NCBI GenBank assembly: GCA_001766655.1 | Contig: MJCC01000009.1 | Span: forward strand, 572,775-636,774 | Reading direction: 5' to 3' | DNA length: 64,000 nt | DNA from: Phytomonas francai | Lineage: Eukaryota; Euglenozoa; Kinetoplastea; Trypanosomatida; Trypanosomatidae | In this document: positions 41,092-52,136 of the stretch, one piece after another | Position numbering within the stretch: position 1 is the first letter of the stretch | Layout: every line of letters starts with the position of its first letter | The notes under the pieces: model-generated | Told to the model about the DNA's origin: nothing | Databases searched by the model: none | Seen by the model: only the letters and a program-made list of their open reading frames with translations | Made by a program: the position numbers and the translations under genes

Positions 41092-42042
41092 ACGCGGGGA
41101 ACTCGTCCGACGTGTGCGCGGCATCCTCGCTTGTGACAAAGCGCAGGGGGAGGTGTGTCACACGCCTATGAAGAACGCAAGTGTGTGTGGGGGGAAGATA
41201 TAGGAGAGTTCGCAGAGGTACTTGTTTTCCTTATTTTTTTTTTTTCAAGCCTCTTGGTGCTATGGTTAGTGTGACAATGGAAACTTTTGGGGTGTCAAGG
41301 AAATATGCGTCTTACTTATTGAAACAATACTTAAAATAGTTTGATTTTTTAGAAGGACAAGCCAAGCTTCCACGAGATAAAAAAAGGGATGAGTTGAAGT
41401 GTTATTTGTATTTTGTTTTACAGAAGGACCCATTATTTTACACAAAACAACATTAACAATCACAAACACACTCAATCTGAGATTTCGCCAATTCAGAGTC
41501 TGCTTAAAAAAAAGAGTTTTAATCTATGGGGAGGCCCCAAATAAGATCCAATAGTGATTTATAAGTTCCTTTTCTATTCCCCGCTTTATTCTCGATATTA
41601 TACCAAGAAACATACCTATGGATCAAAATTTTCCTGAAGTTGCACAATTAAAGCCCTTATTAATTCTGCGCCTACATTTTCACTCTCTTACCTTTAATAG
41701 ATTATTCAAAATTATTAATACTAATACTAACGAAACATAATAATAATAAACCTAGATTAAGCCCACAAGTTAATAGATAACCAAGAGCCTCTTCGCAAAT
41801 TCTGTTTTTAGAGGGGTCGGAAGGCACTGTCGTACATGGCAAGTTTCAATAAGCTAGGAATAAGTAAGCATGTGTTTGTGTCTGCTGGATGGAAAAGCGA
41901 AGCTTATCCAACTAATCGTATATATATATATATATATATATATCGAGAGAGAGCGAGAGAGAAAAGTTAGTCAACGCCCTTTCTCCTTATTCTCTCAAGG
42001 TGCGTCTCTTCGCAGCTTCGAGAATGCCAAAAACCAACCCAT
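41092..42042. other. AT-rich spacer with (TA)n tract
   Basis: Between the two CHCH copies. It has a T run at 41235-41245, AT-rich text, a (TA)n tract at 41919-41942 and a GA run at 41945-41965 close behind the copy 2 stop. The last 58 bases belong to the duplicated block. No gene seen. Confidence 0.6.
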
Positions 42043-42375
42043 TTAGGCGCTCGGTGCCTGTTTCTGATCGCGGCACTGAAGGAAGTAATCCCAGGCCCAC
42101 TTGCAGTTGTCCGCGTTGCCGGGGTTCGCCTCCAGGCATCGTGCGTAGCCCTCGACCTGGGCGGCGCAGGTGCTGCCCTCCTGCGCGGCGGCCTTCGCGA
42201 GCTCCTGGGCCTCCGCCGGCTGCTGCGGCGCCTGGTTGGAGCTGCCGTAGAGGTAGTTGCTGATGCCGTGGCCGAGCACGCTGCCGCCGGCGACGGCCGC
42301 CATCGTGCCGAGCATCCCGCCCCCCCCCCCTCCCCCCCGCTGGACGTAGACGTGGTTGACCTGCGGCGGGGGGGC
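41984..42375. repeat. Duplicated block, copy 2 (about 390 bp)
   Basis: Partner of 40670-41060. The break on the 5' side falls inside the gene, directly after a G7 run in the Pro-rich N-terminal part. Confidence 0.85.
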
Positions 42376-42507
42376 CGCCGTGGTGGCGTGGGAGGAGGAC
42401 GCGTGGGGGGGGGTCCGGGCCGGCTTTGCCTGCGTGGAAGCGGGCGGGGCCGCCGTGCGCGGCGCGGAGGAGCGGCTGACGTTCGGCGCGGGGCGCGTGC
42501 GAGCCAT
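42043..42507 (-). CDS. CHCHD2/Mix17-type twin CX9C mitochondrial protein, copy 2
   Basis: 154 residues from the ATG at 42507; the longer frame upstream runs through a pyrimidine tract of the 5' UTR and is not used. The N terminus (MARTRPAPNVSRSS) is basic and Ala/Pro/Ser-rich, as in a mitochondrial targeting signal, then QVNHVYVQRGGGGGGG, a hydrophobic Gly/Ala helix (about residues 75-95), and a C-terminal CHCH domain with two CX9C motifs (CAAQVEGYARC, CKWAWDYFLQC). This is the CHCHD2/CHCHD10/Mix17 layout: an intermembrane-space protein linked to respiration and cristae. All four cysteines are present. It is the intact member of the pair. Confidence 0.9.
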   Translation of the reverse strand: MARTRPAPNVSRSSAPRTAAPPASTQAKPARTPPHASSSHATTAAPPPQVNHVYVQRGGGGGGGMLGTMAAVAGGSVLGHGISNYLYGSSNQAPQQPAEAQELAKAAAQEGSTCAAQVEGYARCLEANPGNADNCKWAWDYFLQCRDQKQAPSA

Positions 42508-42863
42508 TACGGTACGAGGATCGAGGAAAAAAAAATGAAGTTGGGTAGGATCGCGTTGAAAGAGCGTGTGAACGGGAAAAACTTTCGAGGAGGAGGAAAA
42601 TGGGGAGAGAAGGGGGGTGGATAGCAGTTCATTACTCGTTTGCTTTTTTTTTGTTCGCAAGACACATGCCTGTTTAAAAGTCTATAAGCGTGCATCCTAG
42701 AATGGGAAACATATGTGAGGGGAATATTCCACAAGGACCTAATTTTACATCTCTCTCTCTCTCTCGCTGTACAGATTGTTTCTTTGTCCATACCACCCTT
42801 CCTTTCCGTCTTTCGGGATGTTCTGCGCATGGGTTGGTTTCGTGTTCCGTTTGCGGTCTCTGA
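42508..42863 (-). promoter_or_regulatory. 5' flank of CHCH copy 2 with pyrimidine tract
   Basis: On the sense strand a pyrimidine run (complement of about 42585-42612) is followed by GAAAG, an AG that could be the splice acceptor roughly 75 bases before the ATG, with no intervening ATG. A second pyrimidine run directly precedes the start. Further out (42750-42765) is a (CT)n run on the plus strand. Confidence 0.45.
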
Positions 42864-44136
42864 CTATCGCACGCCGTGCCGCTCGCGCTGCCATGCCTCT
42901 TTGAACGCCTCGATCCGCTGCCGCAGACGATCGAGGGCGGTATGCTCAAAACTGCTGCGTTTGTGCTGTTGGGCCGCGTCCGACTGGACCCGCTCGGCGA
43001 ACCACTCCGCGAGGGCCCGCTTCCGCTCCGTCAGCGCGGCCTTCGCGCGCTTCAGCCGCGCGACGTCGTCGGCGAGGGCGGCGGCGCGGGCGTGGAGGGC
43101 CTCCGTGGCGGCCTCCACGCCCGCGCGGCCGTCCGGCATCAGCGACGTCCGCAGCCCCTCCTCCCAGAGGAAGGCGCGCGCGCTGACGGACAGACTCGCC
43201 TCCGCGAGCAGCCGCGCGAGCAGGACGCCGCGCTCGGGGAGGTCCAGCGTGACCTGCCGAAGGAGCTCGCGCGAGAGCAGGTCGAGTTGGAGGGCCGAGC
43301 GCTCACCGCTGAGGGGGGCGGGGCCCGGCGGGATGCCGGGGCGCCCGAGCGCGGCGGAGGCCGCGTCCGCGGGAGCCCCCGACGGGCTCCGACTCCCCAC
43401 GCGCGAGTGGAGGCCGAAGCCGAGGGAGGCCGGCCGACTCGTGGCCGCGCGCGCCCGCGGGGGCGGGGACGCGCTCCGCTCGCGGCGGGGGCCGCGCCCG
43501 CCCCCGCCGTCCGCGCTCGCGCAGACCCGCCCGCCCAACGGCTTCGTGGGGATCGGGACGTGCGGGCTCCGCCTCCACCCCCGCGCGCGGCTCTCGGCGA
43601 GCAGGTCGTCGAGCTGGATCGAGAGCTTCAGCAAGTCCTCCCGGCTCGCGTTCGTCAGGCTCGGGAGCTCGATCAGAAGCGCGGCTTGGCCGACTATCAG
43701 GTCCGCCTCGGCCCCTCCCGGCGGCGCGTCAGGGGGGGGGGCCGCGCTTCGCGCATTCCGCCCCAATTCGCACGCATACGGACCCCGAATCTTCTCGGGA
43801 TCGGTGTGGTAAAATAACAAAAGTCGTGGCGGCACCAGCGCATAGAGCACCGCCTTGGTGGTGTTCTTAACCAGGGGCCTCATCACGTAGGGCGTGAGGC
43901 GTATGGGCTGGGAAAACACGTTGGCCACGCCGTCCTTGCCAAGATCAGCAGAGGCGTCGGGATGCGGCGGGCTGGAGGGCGCAGCGGCTGACAAGAGGTC
44001 CTCGATCACGTGGTCGAGCTCCGCGTTCGCCTGAAAGTACCCCGACAGTGCGGCATCGGTCGTATTCGCTTCTTTTTCTCCTCGACTACTCTGCCTAGCG
44101 CCTTGCTTCTTCTCGGCGCCTCCTTCCTGAGAATGG

Positions 44137-44170
<34 letters not shown>

Positions 44171-44936
44171 TGTCTTTGCGATGCATGCGGAGCCTCTGCC
44201 ATTCCTCGAGAGCTGTTAAGTATTCCGAGGAACACGCGGAGATCTGCCGCAGACCGTAGAACTGCCCAGAGGTGTTTGTGATAAATGTCCTCGTGGGGGG
44301 CCGCTGGGTGATGCTTAAGCGCCCTTTTTTAAAACTATTCTCCGGGCTATTGTTGTCGGGGCAGACTGCGTGACTCACCAAATACTCCAGCACCTTCATC
44401 CGAGAGGCTTGGATCCGCTCCGAGGAAGTTTTCAACTTGGCTAAAACGCTGCTTCCTGTTGAGGCGGGATCCTTGAGTTTGGATTCAAGGATCTGTGAAT
44501 CATCCTCGTGATCAGGGGCCCGAGGCATCACAACGGCCCGCAGGTGTTTAAAAATCATATCTGGTATTCCTCTCGTCTGAGAACTTTCATGCTCGTTTCC
44601 ATTATCGTGATTATTTCCATTGTTATCTTTGCTTCGCATACCTGGATCGCAACTGTGCGTTTTCCTGGCCTGCTGCCGCCGATATTCTTCTTGATTGTAA
44701 ACGAGCTCTAAAAATTCAGAATAACGAACGGGACGCTTCCAAACAAGCTGGGGGTCGCAGTATTGTGTAAATGTTTTAGCGATATCCCGCTCGTAGGCGC
44801 GAAATAAGCACCCTGTCATATCAGCAGGTATATTTCCATGAGGGTATGGTGTGTGGTGCTTAGTAAAGGAACTTTTTGTGTTATTTTTGTGTGCACTTAT
44901 CCCGCACAACGCCCCTTTTTTACGTTCCAAGTTCAT
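42864..44936 (-). CDS. Hypothetical protein with poly-Q and C-terminal coiled coil (690 aa)
   Basis: 690 residues from the ATG at 44936, which follows TTTAGAAA on the sense strand, a plausible splice site; an ATG at 44819 (MTGCLFRAYERDIAKTF) is the alternative. No family recognised. Residues about 40-75 look folded (YERDIAKTFTQYCDPQLVWK). A Q10-Q11 tract lies near residue 260. A middle block has LTPYVMRPLVKNTTKAVLYA, then LVPPRLLLFYH. The last 90 residues are a long helix (ALADDVARLKRAKAALTERK, then a KEAWQRE end) likely to be a coiled coil. It could be a cytoskeletal or flagellar protein; no motif proves this. Confidence 0.8.
44143..44168 (-). repeat. (CAG)n poly-Q tract
   Basis: GCT/CTG units on the plus strand, coding for about ten glutamines in the 690-aa protein. 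All units are CAG on the sense strand, so the tract is probably length-variable. Confidence 0.9.
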
Positions 44937-47447
44937 TTTCTAAATTGGAACCGAAGTAGGAAATTTACATATATCAAAATCGACATAATATCAAAGGATG
45001 GAAAAAGTGCATTGATTCTTTAGGGTAAGTTTTTTTTCTTGAACCTCAATATGATGTAGATAAACTCAATAAAATGGACATACTGAAAAAGTCAGCCCCA
45101 AAGGGGAAAAACCAGAAAGTTAAATAAAAATAGTTAAGACGACATAATACTAGCCTTCGGTTAGTATTAAGCATACAAGCCGAATTATAAAGCTATACAT
45201 AAGGGAAGGGAATATACTGACATCAGCTTTTTATCTTTACGGGAGCACTCCTCTGACTCGAATTTAAAGCTCAGAGGAAGACAAGGAGATGATTTGAACG
45301 CGTTTATTATGTTTGAAAAAAAAATACATTAATAACAATAAAAATGTTACACAAGTGCAAAAAAGATGTTAACGCTTGTTACTGTTTTTTTATTGAGAAA
45401 AAACAAAAACATTTCCACACTTGTGCATGACAGCAATTATAAGAAAATTTCGAATCATCCAAAATACGAACCAATAGTTTCCACAAAACCCACTTATTTA
45501 CATGCAGATAGGAACTATGAAAATTACGCATTTTATATTTTTGCGATATCCAATAATAAGAATAATTAAATAACAATAACAATGAATAATTCTCACCTTT
45601 TCCATACAGCATCTGTGTATGTGTATTGATATATCTGCTGATGTACATCTTGTGATGAGTGTGCATAAGGAAAAAAAGAAACAACAAAAAAGCGAAACAT
45701 TTCAGAGAAATTTAAGTATAAGATAAACAACCTGTGTTCATATTAGTATAATTCAATAATAATAAAGGAAAATGAAATAGATATATAGTTTAAGCGAAGC
45801 ACATTTTTTTTTTTGTTTACTCATCATAAAGTAAGTGTAAGCAGACTAATGACAACGTTATATTATTAGGATCAAGAAGAATAACATGGAATCAAGCTAC
45901 TATACCTATAAAAATACATGAAGATGATGAAAGATCAATTCTCATCGTTATGCGCAAGACGGATAGTTATTAAAAAAAAAAGAAACACTGAGAGTACACC
46001 ACCAACGATACACCGCCATCAATCCTATAGCAAACAGGCAAAAGGAAATATGAGAGCGTGTGCGTGGACTCCACGAGAGGCTAATTTTACCCCTTGAATT
46101 TTCCTTTATTCATATCTTGCTTATTCCTTCTCCAGAGCTTGCTGAAACAAGAGAACATCTGAATAAGAAAATATTCACACCAATCGGGCTCAAACTAGCC
46201 GATGCAAACTGTACATTCTTAAGCCACACGCAGATAAATTACATGAAATTTCTTGTAGGATTAGTATTTAAAGTTTTTTTTTTCCCCCTCCAAGACACGT
46301 CGAAAGGGTATCACGCCGATTCCCTTTTCGTGGTAATAGAAGAGATAGAATAAAACAAGAAAGATCACCCAATCGATGAAAAGACAAAAAAAATGGTAAA
46401 GTTAGGAATATGAGAATAAGGTGGTTCTACACACACAAGGAAAATAATCGCCCGTTCGGAGCTAGAAAAAAATATGAACGTTAATAAGTACATAAATCTA
46501 ATACTTACGCACGTTATGTATCCAACGAAAGGCTAAATCAAATGAAACAAAATATTTGAAATTAGAGTAGTCGGTAAAAGTATACTGGAAAAAAAAAATA
46601 ATAAAAAAACATAATTTATATAGACGAGGAGCAAAATGAATCCTGTCGACACTATTTTGTATTACTTATTATTGCATAATTTATTCGGTGCATGGGATCA
46701 TCTGGGAAATAAAAGTAGCTCGAAGGAGGTATACAAAAGTATTGCGCTTAAGGCAGCCCCCCTCATGCTCTCTGAGACACAAAATATCGTAGAGGCACGT
46801 TTATGAAAAATTTGTCGTACTCTTCCATGCATTTGACACACATAAAATATGACAAAATAAGCCTCTTTGCTCCTTTTTCCTCCACAGGATGGATTAGCGA
46901 TATTTCGCTTCATCTTTTCCTTGGCAATATTTACCCAAGCTTAGAAGCTTAAACACGAGTACCAGCTCTCCTCAATATCCTCTAGAAGATGTCCTCATTG
47001 CCGGGGGAGCTGGTGTTGCATTCTTGAAAAATTTACTCCAAGTATCAGTGTCATGATTTTACTTTACATGGAAGTCTTTTCGAGTCCTGATGTTGTGCAA
47101 AGAAAGTCCTTAGCTCTACTGAGTCAAGGCAGCGAACCGATTTCAGGCAAATGAGGGATGTGCCAAGAATTCGAACGCATGTGGGTAAGGAGGTGTGTGT
47201 TTCATACAGAAGAGAAGACAACGATATGTCCCACCACACGCGTTATTAGGAGTCGGGTGGACACCGTCAAGGATCGAGTGGTATCATTATTAATGGAGTA
47301 AATTTCTTCGTCGCCTTCCCGAAAGGAAACGAAGAAAAAGCAAGCTTCGTAGCTGTCTTTTTGCAGGATATGCGTGCCAAGGGTCGTGTTCTACCCTAAT
47401 TCCGTAGGAGTAGGCAGGCGTGTGTGTGTGTGTGTGGAGGGGGTTGA
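44937..47447. other. Longest gene-free stretch, 2.5 kb, AT-rich
   Basis: No open frame here has protein-like composition; the longest (46060-46353 plus, 45379-45687 minus) are AT-driven. It holds many A and T runs. The part 46920-47410, next to the following gene, is less AT-rich and lacks frames, and could hold a non-coding RNA or a long 3' UTR. I saw no tRNA arms or B box-like sequence on either strand. Confidence 0.5.
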
Positions 47448-48602
47448 TCACTGCTCCATTGTGCGTTTCGAATTCATAATTTTAGGGCTCCGCGCGCTGC
47501 TGTTGTCTACCTTGCTCCCGCGCCGGCTATTCCACACACGGTGAGGGAAACAACGCCGACCAGGGTCGGGGCCCCCCGCCGCCGGACGATGTTCAGCAGG
47601 GAATGAGACGAGGAAGAGTTCGATAGGACTCGTCTGTAGGTGGGAGAACGGGGGCCCGTCCATGCCCCGCCACTGCAGTGTCATCCCTGGCGGCGTCCCT
47701 CGCCAGGTGGGGATCGAGCTCAGGTCCATCCCGGCGTCGATCGGGGTGGAGTCACGCTCGCCCTTCGGGGCGTGCCCCTTCCGGAGATTCCACGAGGAAC
47801 CTTGGCTATCCCCCGACGCCCGCGGCCAGAGCGGCGAGGGGAAGAGCAGCAGCTGCGAGAGGCTGAAGTTGCCCTTCTCGAGGCTGTGCCCGTCGTCGAG
47901 CCAACGCGCCACCCCCCCGCTCTCGCTGAACAGGCAGGAGAGGGGGGCGCGGCGGGCCCGCACGGACGCGCCGCCGTCCCCGCCGCCCCTCTGCGCGCAC
48001 CGCGCGGGCCCCCCCCCGTCCTCGGGCGTGTGGTGCGGGGCCGAGACGGCGCTCGTGGTCTGGCCGCGCAGCGACCACAGCCCCCGCGTCACGCTGACGC
48101 TCCAGGAGGGCCGCCGCTGCCGGTAGTACCGCAGCATCCCCGGCGGCGCGTCGCGCAGGAAGCCGCCGCCGGCCTCCTTTTCCCGCTCCTTCTCCGGCTC
48201 TTTCTCCCGCTCCTCCTCGCGCACGAAGACGGGGAGCGGGAGGTCGACCGGGGTCGCGAGGGGCTGGCTCAGCGTCGAGTCGCTGGGGAGCTGTGACAGC
48301 GTCTGGCTCGCGAGGTCGGCCGCGGGCTCGACTTCGGGCTCGGCCGGGCTGACCCACGGGCTCGGGTGGCCCCCCATCCGAGCCTCGGCGGAGAGCCCCC
48401 CGTGCGCGGGGTGTGACGCGAGCCGCCGGATGGACATCCTCAACGAGAGATCGACCTCGGGCTCAGGGGGGGGGCTGTGAGGCCAGGGGGTCGGTCTCGG
48501 TCGCGCCGGCGACTTCCGAGGGAGCTTCTTTTTGGGGAAAAAGGGGAAAACTTGGTATGTGCTTCGCTTCGGTTGGTTTGGCGTGGTGTTATGTATATGC
48601 AT
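47448..48602 (-). CDS. Hypothetical Pro/Ser/Arg-rich protein (384 aa)
   Basis: 384 residues if the ATG at 48602 is used. No family recognised. Two stretches share EPEV motifs (PPPEPEVDLSLR; SPAEPEVEPAADL). A charged run EEEREKEPEKEREKEAGGG and a Ser/Gly-rich middle follow. Near the N terminus the coding strand contains a long pyrimidine run followed by AAAAAG (48528-48552), which looks like a trans-splicing signal; if so, translation would start at the ATG at 48437 (MSIRRLASHP). The low complexity makes this the least certain long gene. Confidence 0.55.
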   Translation of the reverse strand: MHIHNTTPNQPKRSTYQVFPFFPKKKLPRKSPARPRPTPWPHSPPPEPEVDLSLRMSIRRLASHPAHGGLSAEARMGGHPSPWVSPAEPEVEPAADLASQTLSQLPSDSTLSQPLATPVDLPLPVFVREEEREKEPEKEREKEAGGGFLRDAPPGMLRYYRQRRPSWSVSVTRGLWSLRGQTTSAVSAPHHTPEDGGGPARCAQRGGGDGGASVRARRAPLSCLFSESGGVARWLDDGHSLEKGNFSLSQLLLFPSPLWPRASGDSQGSSWNLRKGHAPKGERDSTPIDAGMDLSSIPTWRGTPPGMTLQWRGMDGPPFSHLQTSPIELFLVSFPAEHRPAAGGPDPGRRCFPHRVWNSRRGSKVDNSSARSPKIMNSKRTMEQ

Positions 48603-48843
48603 ATATCTTACTTATAAAATCCTTCGTGATGAGTATTGAACGCACTAGATGGATAACATATAGTGAAGCGTGAGTCGTGAAGGAGGGAAGTGCGTATAGG
48701 ATAGAAGTCTAGCATATAAGAAAGGATAGCCATTTTTTTTTTTCAGCCGAAAGGTCACATGCATACATATCTATCTATTACACCAGTGAGAGGAGAAGTA
48801 TCTCAGTTTTGGGAACAGTTAATGCGCAGGGTTTCTTAATTCA

Positions 48844-50979
48844 CTACAAAACCAGCACTTTACATAATATTGAGTCGCTTTGGTCTTCCTCCACGCGGAG
48901 CCCCGCCACATTTCCGTTGGCTTTGTGGTCCACACTGCCTTCCACAGCTGACACCGTCGTTAGGACCTTCTTTTGCGCCAACCCCTGTGCGTTGGGTCCG
49001 ACTAAGGAGCCGGTGAGAATACTACCCGGCCTTTCACTTTCCCTCCTAAAGGAGGACGGCACCGCGATGGATGTGGATTTTATAAGCACAGGTGGAAGCG
49101 GTGCTAACACACGCTCTGGCGAGCGCGCGTCAACGATCTCTAGACTATCCCGAGGCAACAACAGCCAGCCTGAACCCCAAGGTAGCAGTGTTAGCTTGAA
49201 GGAAAGCGTGCTGTTGAGCTCAAGATATCCCAACCGACGTGGTATAGCGCCCGTGTACAACCAGTGCGGCGCTAACTTTTCAGGACGCACCTTCAACGCT
49301 ACGTCTAGAGGAGCTTCATCATCACTGTGCGCATGCTTCCCATAGCGCACTATACACAATTCAAACTCCGCTGGTTGACCAGCTTGGAGAGATTCCTCGC
49401 CTGTCTGCTCAAGGTGCTCAGCATCGCGCATGTCGGCTGACGCTTCTTCGGATTCTGGGGCTGCGATTGCCGACGACGATGTTGCCTTCTCGCCATCGCA
49501 ACGCACACCGCCGCTGCCCGAAGAGGCAGACCGAACACGCACCACCACCAATTCCATTACCGGCAGCCCCACAAGCTCTTCGAGGAGCACGGGATTCGAC
49601 CGCTCGATGCCACCATCGCCGTTCCAGCGACGCCACTCCCATTCAATGAACCCGAGCGGGCCATTCAACGGGGGCTTCAACAGCGGAGAGGACAGCCCCG
49701 TGGAGGCGTTGCACACGAAAAGCAGGTTGCGCAACGCATCCGTGAGGATGAGGAACTCAAAGACGCACTGGTACTTCTCGCCGGGCTGCAGGAAGACGGC
49801 CGACGCGGCCCTCGAGCCCGCCCCCCCGCGCTCCCCGACCCCGACCGTGTTGGCCGGCCGGATAATTCTCATCGGACTTTCCGCGCCCTCCCCTCCCCCA
49901 TCCGCCGAAGAAGAGGAGGACGCGGCCACGAACTGAGCCCTACAGAGCATCAGCGGGACACTGCACGTGTTCTGCAGCCCCACGCTGAGCAGGTAACGGT
50001 GCAGGGGGAGCCTGAGATTGCGCAGGGCCTCGTCCTGAGTGGGCGAGCCGAGGCCGGGGCCAGGCGCCAGCCTCACCCGCCGGAGCCCCCGCCGCGAGAC
50101 CTCCGCGAGGGCCTGCTCGACGACAAACGAGCTCGCCCAGTTCAGCCGCCGCTCCTCCCCGCTGGGGTCGAGGTAGAGCACGTGGACCTCCAGCACGTAC
50201 GTCCCCGCGGTGTCGAGCGGGACGTCGACGGCGTGCGCATGGCTCGATTTGGCGTGCATCTCCGCGCAGGTTTCGTGGATGAGGGAACGCCGCACAGGCG
50301 CACGCGCTGATCGGGCCGCCTCCTTCGGCAGAAGGACTTCGATGCGGAAGCGCAGGTTAAATAGGGGGTAGACGGCACCATTGATAAAGCAGATAAGCGC
50401 CTTTAAATGCTCATGGGCGAGGTACTTGCCGACTTTATCCGGCAGCGTGAGGACCGGCTGAACGCCGATGACTGGTATGGGCGACGCGCATGCCAGGGCC
50501 CGCATGCGGCCCACGTTCACCCCCTCAGCCTCCTCGCCGACGTCTGCGGTGTCATCGGGTTCATCACTTTCGAATCTCATGTCCTTCAGGGTGTCGTATA
50601 GAATGTCTCCCTCTTCCACAAGATCGTCGCCAGCGGGCAATGGGTTCACAAAGAAGTCTGGGGTCCGCAGCACCGTGGCTTGCATGCTCAGAGGGTTGGC
50701 AAGCATCGCGGGCGCTACCGCTACGTGCGGGGCCGATGCCGTCAATGCCACCCCTTGTGGTTGTGGTTGTGGGTGTTGTGGTAGTGGGACATTGGACGAT
50801 AGATGAGGGGATGATACACTTTCGAAAGCTTCCTGGACGGATTTTGCCCTGCTTGGGGAGGTAGGTGACGTTCTCGCAGTAGACCTAGACGTGTCCCTGA
50901 AGTCCCGGTTATGACTTTTCAACTCCGAGTTAGAACAGCGGGATATCCCATCCGAGAACGTACGGGATGGAGTTGACAT
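48844..50979 (-). CDS. TRAPPC13: TRAPP complex subunit TRAPPC13
   Basis: 711 residues from the ATG at 50979. The frame is open further upstream to 51030, but only through an (AT)n run that I take as 5' UTR. It belongs to the DUF974/TRAPPC13 family, a subunit of metazoan-type TRAPPIII that acts in membrane traffic and autophagy. Family features: PVLTLPDKVGKYLAHEHLKA, then LFNLRFRIEVLLPKE; TYVLEVHVLYLDPSGEERRL; YLLSVGLQNTCSVPLMLCRA; and AVFLQPGEKYQCVFEFLI, the beta-sandwich blocks in the usual order. The N-terminal 130 residues are disordered and Ser/Pro-rich, an addition compared with animal proteins. The gene ends ILCKVLVL at 48844. It shares the trafficking theme with the DENN gene, but the two are far apart. 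Confidence 0.85.
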   Translation of the reverse strand: MSTPSRTFSDGISRCSNSELKSHNRDFRDTSRSTARTSPTSPSRAKSVQEAFESVSSPHLSSNVPLPQHPQPQPQGVALTASAPHVAVAPAMLANPLSMQATVLRTPDFFVNPLPAGDDLVEEGDILYDTLKDMRFESDEPDDTADVGEEAEGVNVGRMRALACASPIPVIGVQPVLTLPDKVGKYLAHEHLKALICFINGAVYPLFNLRFRIEVLLPKEAARSARAPVRRSLIHETCAEMHAKSSHAHAVDVPLDTAGTYVLEVHVLYLDPSGEERRLNWASSFVVEQALAEVSRRGLRRVRLAPGPGLGSPTQDEALRNLRLPLHRYLLSVGLQNTCSVPLMLCRAQFVAASSSSSADGGGEGAESPMRIIRPANTVGVGERGGAGSRAASAVFLQPGEKYQCVFEFLILTDALRNLLFVCNASTGLSSPLLKPPLNGPLGFIEWEWRRWNGDGGIERSNPVLLEELVGLPVMELVVVRVRSASSGSGGVRCDGEKATSSSAIAAPESEEASADMRDAEHLEQTGEESLQAGQPAEFELCIVRYGKHAHSDDEAPLDVALKVRPEKLAPHWLYTGAIPRRLGYLELNSTLSFKLTLLPWGSGWLLLPRDSLEIVDARSPERVLAPLPPVLIKSTSIAVPSSFRRESERPGSILTGSLVGPNAQGLAQKKVLTTVSAVEGSVDHKANGNVAGLRVEEDQSDSILCKVLVL

Positions 50980-51004
50980 ATATATATATATATATATATA
51001 TATA
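50978..51004 (-). repeat. (AT)n microsatellite touching the TRAPPC13 start codon
   Basis: The AT run ends exactly in the ATG at 50979, so the A and T of the start codon are its last unit. The upstream open frame through it would code for alternating Ile and Tyr, which argues against translation. Confidence 0.85.
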
Positions 51005-52136
51005 CAGGCTTTCCTGCTTAATGTCCTCACGAGTAGCGAGTGGCTATGTAGACAGATAGGTGAATAAGGGGTATTTCTTCAGTGGTGAAAAAGTACTATA
51101 GAGGCCTCCATTTTTTTAAAACACAAGGACAAAGGAGAGGTCTGCAAATTGACCTCTAAAGATGTTCACGCTGTTTTTATGCGGAGATAAACACCGTTTT
51201 TTATTATTATTGTGTGCTTGCCACTTTAGCAACGACCGCTATATATTAGGCGCATAAAAAAGAAGATTGCACCGTCGCAAACTAATCTTCCTTTCGTCTG
51301 GAAATACCAAATGAAGAAACGGTATTTTTACTGCAAGACGTTCAGACCCGTTGCATGCATATAAAATGAAAAGAGAAGTGGTGAACGAGCGTATGTCCCT
51401 TTTTCTACTCTTTCCATCTGTGCTCGTGAAATGGGGGCTTCTTCTCGAAATGCGGAATTCACCATGAGCCACATTTCTTTTTATTTGCATTCGATATGAC
51501 ACATGGATCCTCCTCTTCCCTTTCCCCTTTTCCCGGAGTGAGCCCTCATGGTGCAATTGATGGATCTTTTCTCTAGGATACATACCAATGCCATACCTCA
51601 GTCGCTTGCTCACTGTTTGCTTCATACTTTGCTGCCATGCTGTGGTTTGGTAGGTTGAAGTAGCGAAAGAGCGAAATAGCTGGACAACAGACAGGGAAGA
51701 GAACCCAGTGTATCCTATACTTCTCAAACGCTCTTTAGCAAATTGTAGACCGTTTGCATGTTTATTTTTTTGATCTGTTAGACTTCTATTAGCTTTGGAG
51801 GCGGGACCCTAGACCCATGGGTTACTAAGCGACCCTGTGAGAGTTGGATCAAGGAAGTGCTATAATGAGTCTTTCGATCCCGTCCATGCGGTGTGGAGCA
51901 TGCTAAGAACAAGTAATACATAATGAGACACAAACGTGTGGGGAGAAAGTCCTACAGGATTGCAAAGTTCATGTTAATCCGCAAGTGCCACACGAATGAC
52001 ATACCCAATAACGCGGGTTTCTTGTTATAATGTTACGCTTAATGAAGTCATGGAAAAAAATTAAAATAACAAATGACACAGGGGGTAGGGAGCACCAGGA
52101 CTCTCCGCCGATTTAAGCGACTGCACGGGTGCATCT
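51005..52136. other. Spacer between uL16 and TRAPPC13
   Basis: Mostly AT-rich. A frame at 51239-51727 (minus, 162 codons) starts at TTG and has unremarkable basic composition; I do not call it. The part 51790-51900 is more balanced in composition but shows no tRNA fold that I could find. Confidence 0.5.

Noticed and set aside
40730..41161. 143-codon frame as the true form of CHCH copy 1
   Set aside because: Its N-terminal part is the wrong register compared with copy 2, where the Pro-Gln-Val-Asn-His segment is in frame with the CHCH domain; a one-base C-run difference explains it better.
50980..51030. Upstream extension of TRAPPC13 to 51030
   Set aside because: It would translate an (AT)n run into alternating Ile/Tyr; the ATG at 50979 is more sensible.
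51239..51727. Minus-strand 162-codon frame between uL16 and TRAPPC13
   Set aside because: First codon is TTG, later ATGs leave a much shorter chain, composition is that of spacer.
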